From NCBI RefSeq assembly GCF_000314005.1, contig NZ_JH980292.1:4790598-4854597 (forward strand): a stretch of DNA of 64,000 nucleotides, in the 5' to 3' direction. The position numbers were made by a program, and so were the translations under genes. The notes beneath the pieces are model-generated. The model was not told the origin of the DNA and ran no database searches. It saw only the letters and a program-made list of their open reading frames with translations. Below, in pieces: positions 59,864 through 64,000 of this stretch; position 1 is the first letter of the stretch; every line of letters begins with the position of its first letter. Source of the stretch: Spirulina subsalsa PCC 9445. GTDB lineage: Bacteria > Cyanobacteriota > Cyanobacteriia > Cyanobacteriales > Spirulinaceae.

Positions 59864-60120
59864 GAGTTCCTCCAATGTTTTTTGATTTGACTGGTTCGAT
59901 AAACGGTTACAATAACAGCAGGGTCAACAGTAGTATTGATAAAAACGCGCAGTAAATACAATTTACCCGTACTAAAATCTAGTTGAGATTGATAAATGGT
60001 GATTTCTTCATCTTGCCCAATAATTTGTTCTGGTTCTTGCAAAACTTTTTCTACAAGAGACAGTGGAATGTTTCGTTTCTGGATTTCGTTTAAGGCATGA
60101 CCTGAAAACCGAAAATTCAT
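59860..60120 (-). CDS. DUF4258 protein, possible RelE/BrnT-like partner
   Basis: 86 residues: MNFRFSGHALNEIQKRNIPL is the DUF4258 start with its conserved His, followed by VLQEPEQIIGQDEEITIYQS and the basic C-terminal VIVTVYRTSQIKKHW. The fold is thought to resemble small RNA-cleaving toxins. It overlaps the DUF2283 gene by four bases. The substrate and any toxic effect are unproven. Confidence 0.85.
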   Translation of the reverse strand: MNFRFSGHALNEIQKRNIPLSLVEKVLQEPEQIIGQDEEITIYQSQLDFSTGKLYLLRVFINTTVDPAVIVTVYRTSQIKKHWRNS

Positions 60121-60305
60121 CTGGAAAAGTAGTTGGGAGGATAGGTATTGTCTTGTTGATCACTCGCGAAAATGGCATATTAGCAAATACAGCCTTTACC
60201 TTAATTACTAAGGACAGTGAGGGGTTGTGGTGCGGACTGTAGTCCGCTCCTTCAGCAGCAGATTGTACTCAATGTTATCGGTAAAAGCTGGATACAAAGC
60301 GAGTT

Positions 60306-60333
60306 GTTGGGTTTCGCTGGCGCTCCACCCAAC
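60306..60333. repeat. GTTGGGT...ACCCAAC hairpin repeat
   Basis: GTTGGGT pairs with ACCCAAC around TTCGCTGGCGCTCC. This GTTGGGTTTCG...CCACCCAACC form is a common dispersed repeat in cyanobacteria. A second hairpin GGACTGTAGTCC lies near 60235. No gene is seen in 60121-60368. Confidence 0.7.
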
Positions 60334-60368
60334 CTACGGGGTTTTGATGACGGATTTTTTACCCCAAA

Positions 60369-61715
60369 CTATAAGGCTCCGGCGGCGGTTTTATCTAGAA
60401 TGCCTGAACCTAAATAAGTTGTGAGGTTAATAGTTTGTAAAACAGGTAAACCTCCCGCACCTTTGGGATAATCAATCACACTCACCGCACCATTCCCTTG
60501 TTTAATATTCCAGAAATTCTTGGGTTCTAATCCCAATAAATAACACAAAATCACTTTGTTAATGGCATCATGCGCTACCACTAAACCCACTTGAGGTTCA
60601 GGAGATTGACAAGCTTTTTCAATAATTTCTTGCCAAGCGACAATCGCCCGATCCCACACTTGTTGCAAGTTTTCCCCTTCTGGCATCTGTACGGTTTCTG
60701 GGCTAGTTTTCCACTCGTTGAGCAGTCCGGGAAATTCTGCCTCAATTTCAGACTCATATTTTCCTTCCCATAAACCATGTCCGATTTCTTCCAGTTGGGG
60801 ATGGGTTTCTAGGGGAATGTTGGGATGATATTGTAGGATGATCTCGGCCGTTTCTTTGGGGCGCAACATGGGACTACTCACGGCAAAATCTAAATGAACC
60901 TCTTTGAGATAATCTGCCGCTTGTTGGGCTTGTGATTTGCCTTTTTCATTCAGGGGAATGTCCCGAGTGCCTTGGAAACGAGAAACGCGATTCCATTCGG
61001 TTTCTCCGTGACGGACGAGGAGCAGACGGAGTTTATTGTGGGGAGGACGCGGGGAGGGTAAGGTAATCCCCATGTGGGAGACTTGATTTAAGGATTCCAG
61101 TTGTACAGTATCCCCCCAGTTACCTGTGAAGTTGAGGACGTTAATGGCACAGTTGGATTGCTGGATGGTGTGATAACGAGCGGGGGGGATACCAATGGCA
61201 CTCATGAGTAAACAGCGATTAATCCCGTTATGCGCCACGATTAGCAGGGTTTGCCCTTGGTGTTGGGAGAGGAGGGTTTGCCAGAAGGTTTGCGCTTGTT
61301 CGTAGAGGGAGAGAACGGGGTAGTGTTTCTGTTCTCCTTCGGGGGTGGAGAGGGTCATAAAAAATTCGTGGGGGCGCTCTTTCCAACAACGGTATCCGTC
61401 GGGGTCTTTTTGTCCCATTTCGCTTTTATGGAGGCCTTCCCAGTGGGGGAGGTCAATCTCTAATAAATGGGGGGAGGTTTGCAGCGCGGGGGGATTTTCG
61501 AGAGCAGAGGCGATGGTTTGCGCGGTTTGTGCGGCTCGTTGCAAGGGACTATGATAGATAGTATCGAGTTGGACTCCCTGGAGTGCTTGTGCAACTTTCA
61601 GCGCGTCTTGACGACCTTGTTCGGTTAAAACGGATTCATCACAACGCCCTTGAATGCGTTGTTGAGCGTTATAGGTACTTTGTCCATGACGGACAATAAT
61701 GACACGGGTAGCCAA
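60369..61715 (-). CDS. Double histidine-phosphatase (phosphoglycerate-mutase fold) protein
   Basis: 448 residues from the TTG at 61713-61715 (MATRVIIVRHGQST if read as Met). Two branched phosphatase domains are visible: VRHGQSTYNAQQRIQGR with TLLIVAHNGINRCLL, and VRHGETEWNRVSRFQGTRD with LVVAHDAINKVIL. Each has the catalytic RHG His and a second His. The frame stays open further upstream only because it reads into the insertion element, so that extension is not real. It probably dephosphorylates small phosphoesters; the physiological substrate is not known. Confidence 0.9.
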   Translation of the reverse strand: MATRVIIVRHGQSTYNAQQRIQGRCDESVLTEQGRQDALKVAQALQGVQLDTIYHSPLQRAAQTAQTIASALENPPALQTSPHLLEIDLPHWEGLHKSEMGQKDPDGYRCWKERPHEFFMTLSTPEGEQKHYPVLSLYEQAQTFWQTLLSQHQGQTLLIVAHNGINRCLLMSAIGIPPARYHTIQQSNCAINVLNFTGNWGDTVQLESLNQVSHMGITLPSPRPPHNKLRLLLVRHGETEWNRVSRFQGTRDIPLNEKGKSQAQQAADYLKEVHLDFAVSSPMLRPKETAEIILQYHPNIPLETHPQLEEIGHGLWEGKYESEIEAEFPGLLNEWKTSPETVQMPEGENLQQVWDRAIVAWQEIIEKACQSPEPQVGLVVAHDAINKVILCYLLGLEPKNFWNIKQGNGAVSVIDYPKGAGGLPVLQTINLTTYLGSGILDKTAAGAL

Positions 61716-61747
61716 CCTTTCTATCCTCCAATTGTATGGTTGCGGAA

Positions 61748-63104
61748 TTGAACCTCCCATCGCTGAAAGCGAGGGATTCCCATATAGACTCTTATCTAGA
61801 CCGAAGTCCCCGACAGAACGCCATGACTGGGCTGTTTGACCACGGGCGCACCGACCGCAGTTAATCCACGCTGTTTTACTATCATTGAAGCAGCAACATC
61901 CCGATCCACGGTGTAGCCACATTCAGAGCAAGAGTGAACCCTTTGAGAGAGTTCTTTCTTGCCAGTATGCGTTCCACATTCAGGACAAACTTGAGAGGTA
62001 TAGTCTTTATTTACCTTGGCAAAATATGTATCCGTTTGAGAACAAACATATTCCAAAATAGTAAAGAATTGACCTAAACCCATGTCCAAGGATTGCTTAC
62101 AGAATAGTCCCCTACTCCAAGCTGTGAAGTTAATATCTTCAACAAATACCATCCCGACTCCATCACAGAGTTGATGGGCTAACTTGAAATAGTAATCCTT
62201 TCTTCTGTTGGCTACGGCTTCATGTAATAGAGCGATCCGATGCTGTAGTTTCTGCCATTTATTAGACCCTTTGTTTTTATTCCTAAGCCTTCTTTGTAGT
62301 AATTTAATCTTACGCCGTGCTTTATCTAAAAACTTCGGTCTAGGAAGAATCAAACCATCGGAAGTTGCCAGCATACTTTGAATCCCAACATCAATCCCCA
62401 AAGCGTGACCGTGAGGTATTGGGGTTGGGATATTAACATCAAGCTCAATTGCTACGTTGACATAGTAACCCGATGCTTTCTTGATTACTTGAACTTGTTT
62501 GATCTTAAAACCCTCTGGAATATCCCTTGATTTGACAAATTTAACTTCCCCCAATAGAGGCATCTTTAGCTTGTTCCCATTGACTTCAATTCTGCTACTA
62601 ACTAAATTAAAAGACTTCATGTTCCTCTTGAAGCGAGGAAAACCTAGTCCCTTGCTTTTCATGTCGTTAAACGCCCGCTCCAATTTCCGCAATGTTTGCT
62701 GCATCGCTTGGGCATTACCAGACTTAAGGAAATCGTTAGTCTTTTTAGCTTGGGTTAGATTGGCAGATTGAGTAGGGTAGTTAGGATATTCAAAGGGAGC
62801 AACAATATATTCAGAACGAATAGAGCAAGCGTTAACCTGACAACTACGACTGTTATACCAAAGCTTTCTTTGGGCCAAAGCATAGTTCCAAACAGATTGG
62901 CAGACAGTTAAATTTAATTCGATCTTCTCTGTCTGCTCTTTGGTTGGAATTATCTTATAGTTGTAAGTAAGGTTAAGCATTCAATTCTTGCTCATTGTGA
63001 CTAAGATTATAGCAGGATTTTACAGTTCGGGGTATGCTGTTGTAACATATCGTAATTCATCCCGTCGATAAAATCGAGGGTCTTCTTCCGACGATCAAGA
63101 TAAT
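61748..63104 (-). mobile_element. IS200/IS605-type tnpB element, family 1, intact copy
   Basis: 1357 bp including tnpB. The ends match those of the deleted copy at 30181-30983 (TTGAACCTCCCATCG at one end, CGACGATCAAGATAAT at the other). Hairpins CCCATCGCTGAAAGCGAGGG (about 61755) and CCCGTCGATAAAATCGAGGG (about 63060) mark both ends. It sits 33 bp upstream of the phosphatase gene, between it and petD. Confidence 0.88.
61796..62980 (-). CDS. tnpB: TnpB, RNA-guided nuclease of IS200/IS605 type
   Basis: 394 residues. MLNLTYNYKIIPTKEQTEKI opens the protein. RuvC residues are complete: D in ALGIDVGIQSML, E in MVFVEDINFTAW and D in VDRDVAASMIV. The zinc finger is CPECGTH...CSECGYT. It differs from the other two TnpB proteins in the window and is the parent form of the deleted gene at 30257-30859. 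It probably provides RNA-guided cutting to keep the element in place after excision. No tnpA gene is nearby. Confidence 0.95.
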   Translation of the reverse strand: MLNLTYNYKIIPTKEQTEKIELNLTVCQSVWNYALAQRKLWYNSRSCQVNACSIRSEYIVAPFEYPNYPTQSANLTQAKKTNDFLKSGNAQAMQQTLRKLERAFNDMKSKGLGFPRFKRNMKSFNLVSSRIEVNGNKLKMPLLGEVKFVKSRDIPEGFKIKQVQVIKKASGYYVNVAIELDVNIPTPIPHGHALGIDVGIQSMLATSDGLILPRPKFLDKARRKIKLLQRRLRNKNKGSNKWQKLQHRIALLHEAVANRRKDYYFKLAHQLCDGVGMVFVEDINFTAWSRGLFCKQSLDMGLGQFFTILEYVCSQTDTYFAKVNKDYTSQVCPECGTHTGKKELSQRVHSCSECGYTVDRDVAASMIVKQRGLTAVGAPVVKQPSHGVLSGTSV

Positions 63105-63284
63105 CCCAAGGGATGGGCGTTGATGGGTTTAGGATCAATGCACATTGATCTATTTTAGCTCAGGTGACGTTTTCTCCTGACCAATCAAAGATTCTGCCGG
63201 GAGATTCAAAAGAGACTGATTAGGTCAACTGGTTATTTTTTTTAAAAAAGTTTTTACTCTAAGCTCACAAGCCCCCCTAAAAAA

Positions 63285-63319
63285 TGCCTAGAATTGCATT
63301 TGAACACCAATTCTAGGCA
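63285..63319 (-). terminator. Intrinsic terminator of petD
   Basis: TGCCTAGAATTG and CAATTCTAGGCA form a perfect 12-bp stem with an 11-base loop. On the minus strand the stem is followed by TTTTTT. It lies 23 bp after the petD stop. Confidence 0.92.
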
Positions 63320-63342
63320 CTTAACGTTAATGGGGATAAACC

Positions 63343-63825
63343 TTAGAACAAACCCAAGGTTAAAGATTCAGCAATGGGGAATGTCGCACCCGCACCTAAC
63401 CAGAGGGTGATAGCTGTCCCGGCTAAGAAAATCACCATCGCCACAGGACGACGGAAGGGGTTTTGGAACTTGTTCACATTTTCAATAAAGGGAACCAGAA
63501 TCAACCCTAAAGGAATGCTGGACATCGCCGCAATCCCTAGTAATTTGTTGGGGACAATGCGCAAAATTTGGAAGGTGGGGTATAAATACCACTCCGGCAG
63601 AATTTCCAAAGGAGTCGCAAAAGGATTAGCAGGTTCACCCACCATAGCGGGATCTAAAACAGCTAACCCAATACACAAGGCAATAGTGGCCATGATGCAG
63701 ATGGGGAACACATACAGCAAATCATTAGGCCAAGCCAGTTCGCCGTAGGTGTTGTGACCCATCCCTTTGGCAATTTTGGCGCGGACAACCGGATTATTTA
63801 AGTCCGGCTTTTTTAAGTTGGACAT
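63343..63825 (-). CDS. petD: Cytochrome b6-f complex subunit IV
   Basis: 160 residues, the normal PetD length. It is a thylakoid membrane protein with three helices that with PetB (cytochrome b6) forms the quinol-oxidising core between the photosystems. [39 protein letters not shown] and the PEWY motif in [17 protein letters not shown] are diagnostic. petB would be expected just upstream, beyond the right edge, since petBD is usually one operon. A clear terminator follows. Confidence 0.97.
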   Translation of the reverse strand: MSNLKKPDLNNPVVRAKIAKGMGHNTYGELAWPNDLLYVFPICIMATIALCIGLAVLDPAMVGEPANPFATPLEILPEWYLYPTFQILRIVPNKLLGIAAMSSIPLGLILVPFIENVNKFQNPFRRPVAMVIFLAGTAITLWLGAGATFPIAESLTLGLF

Positions 63826-64000
63826 GGTGAAAAATTGCTCCTTAAACCGTATCGTTATTGAGAACTAGCCCATTGAGACTATGAATCAGGACGAAGCTAT
63901 AAGAATTGATTTGATTTTACTCAATCTCCCAGTGAATCAATCGTCCTTGTTATAGGATTTAACAAGATTTCTGGATTTAGAGGGGGCCAGAAATGCCTTG
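63826..64000. other. Region upstream of petD to the window edge
   Basis: 175 bp with no open frame. GAATCAATCGTCC and similar AT-rich sequence suggest the petB-petD spacer. No petB coding sequence is visible before the edge. Confidence 0.4.

Noticed and set aside
60369-61922. A 517-codon reading frame for the double phosphatase starting inside the insertion element
   Set aside because: The first 69 codons read through the end of the tnpB element (the same SKTAWINCGRC stretch appears at the deleted copy). The family starts at the TTG at 61713-61715.
1-64000. tRNA, rRNA, tmRNA or other well-known structured RNA genes
   Set aside because: No cloverleaf with a plausible T-loop or other familiar RNA core was found on reading both strands; a covariance-model scan would be decisive.

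Overview
This window is cyanobacterial. It carries petD of the cytochrome b6-f complex, dense HIP1-type GCGATCGC octamers, multi-PAS histidine kinases, SH3- and zinc-finger-type Ser/Thr kinases, a PEP-CTERM protein, an Omp85 protein, Uma2-family nucleases and heptanucleotide repeats of the GGGAACA/GGGAATA type. The genus cannot be fixed from the sequence alone. I saw no rRNA, tRNA or prophage.

Layout. 1-6768: a Rieske oxygenase (cut by the left edge), a histidine kinase/NarL-type regulator pair, glutaminase, a broken Rpn-type nuclease gene and a secreted alpha/beta hydrolase. 6769-14644: MoaD, then a minus-strand run of three membrane-anchored solute-binding proteins behind a Ser/Thr kinase, with a second Ser/Thr kinase next to it; no ABC permease or ATPase is present there. 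15035-24830: two small unknown genes, then an HD-domain protein and two very large PAS histidine kinases, the second with a LOV blue-light domain. 24834-26583: a tandem Uma2 array with a decayed first copy. 26863-30054: a REC-GAF-PP2C phosphatase, an RsbW-like kinase and a NarL-type regulator. 30181-37587: a deletion-derivative insertion sequence, FMN reductase, pilin, aldo/keto reductase, RdgB, CbiQ, MmsA and an osmoprotectant-binding lipoprotein. 37756-38509: a CRISPR array of 11 repeats with no cas genes. 38835-44967: PurM, RlpA, a beta-hydroxyacid dehydrogenase and ComEC. 44980-63104: three intact tnpB elements of different families interspersed with DUF4079, PEP-CTERM, Omp85, OppF, PhoX (with a good Pho box), a TPR protein, DppC, an MBL protein, a DUF4258/DUF2283 pair and a double phosphoglycerate-mutase-fold phosphatase. 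63343-63825: petD with a clear intrinsic terminator.

Themes. The window is rich in signal transduction: four histidine-kinase or phosphatase systems, two Ser/Thr kinases and three receiver-output regulators. The region most likely to hold something not well described is 7074-14644, where a kinase is grouped with sensor-like binding proteins that share one N-terminal anchor. The mobile fraction is dominated by IS200/IS605-type tnpB elements without tnpA. Their paired end hairpins, solo hairpins and internally deleted copy are all visible. Three gene families (Rpn nuclease, Uma2, DUF2283) each show a decayed partial copy beside the intact one, which points to repeated tandem duplication and loss.
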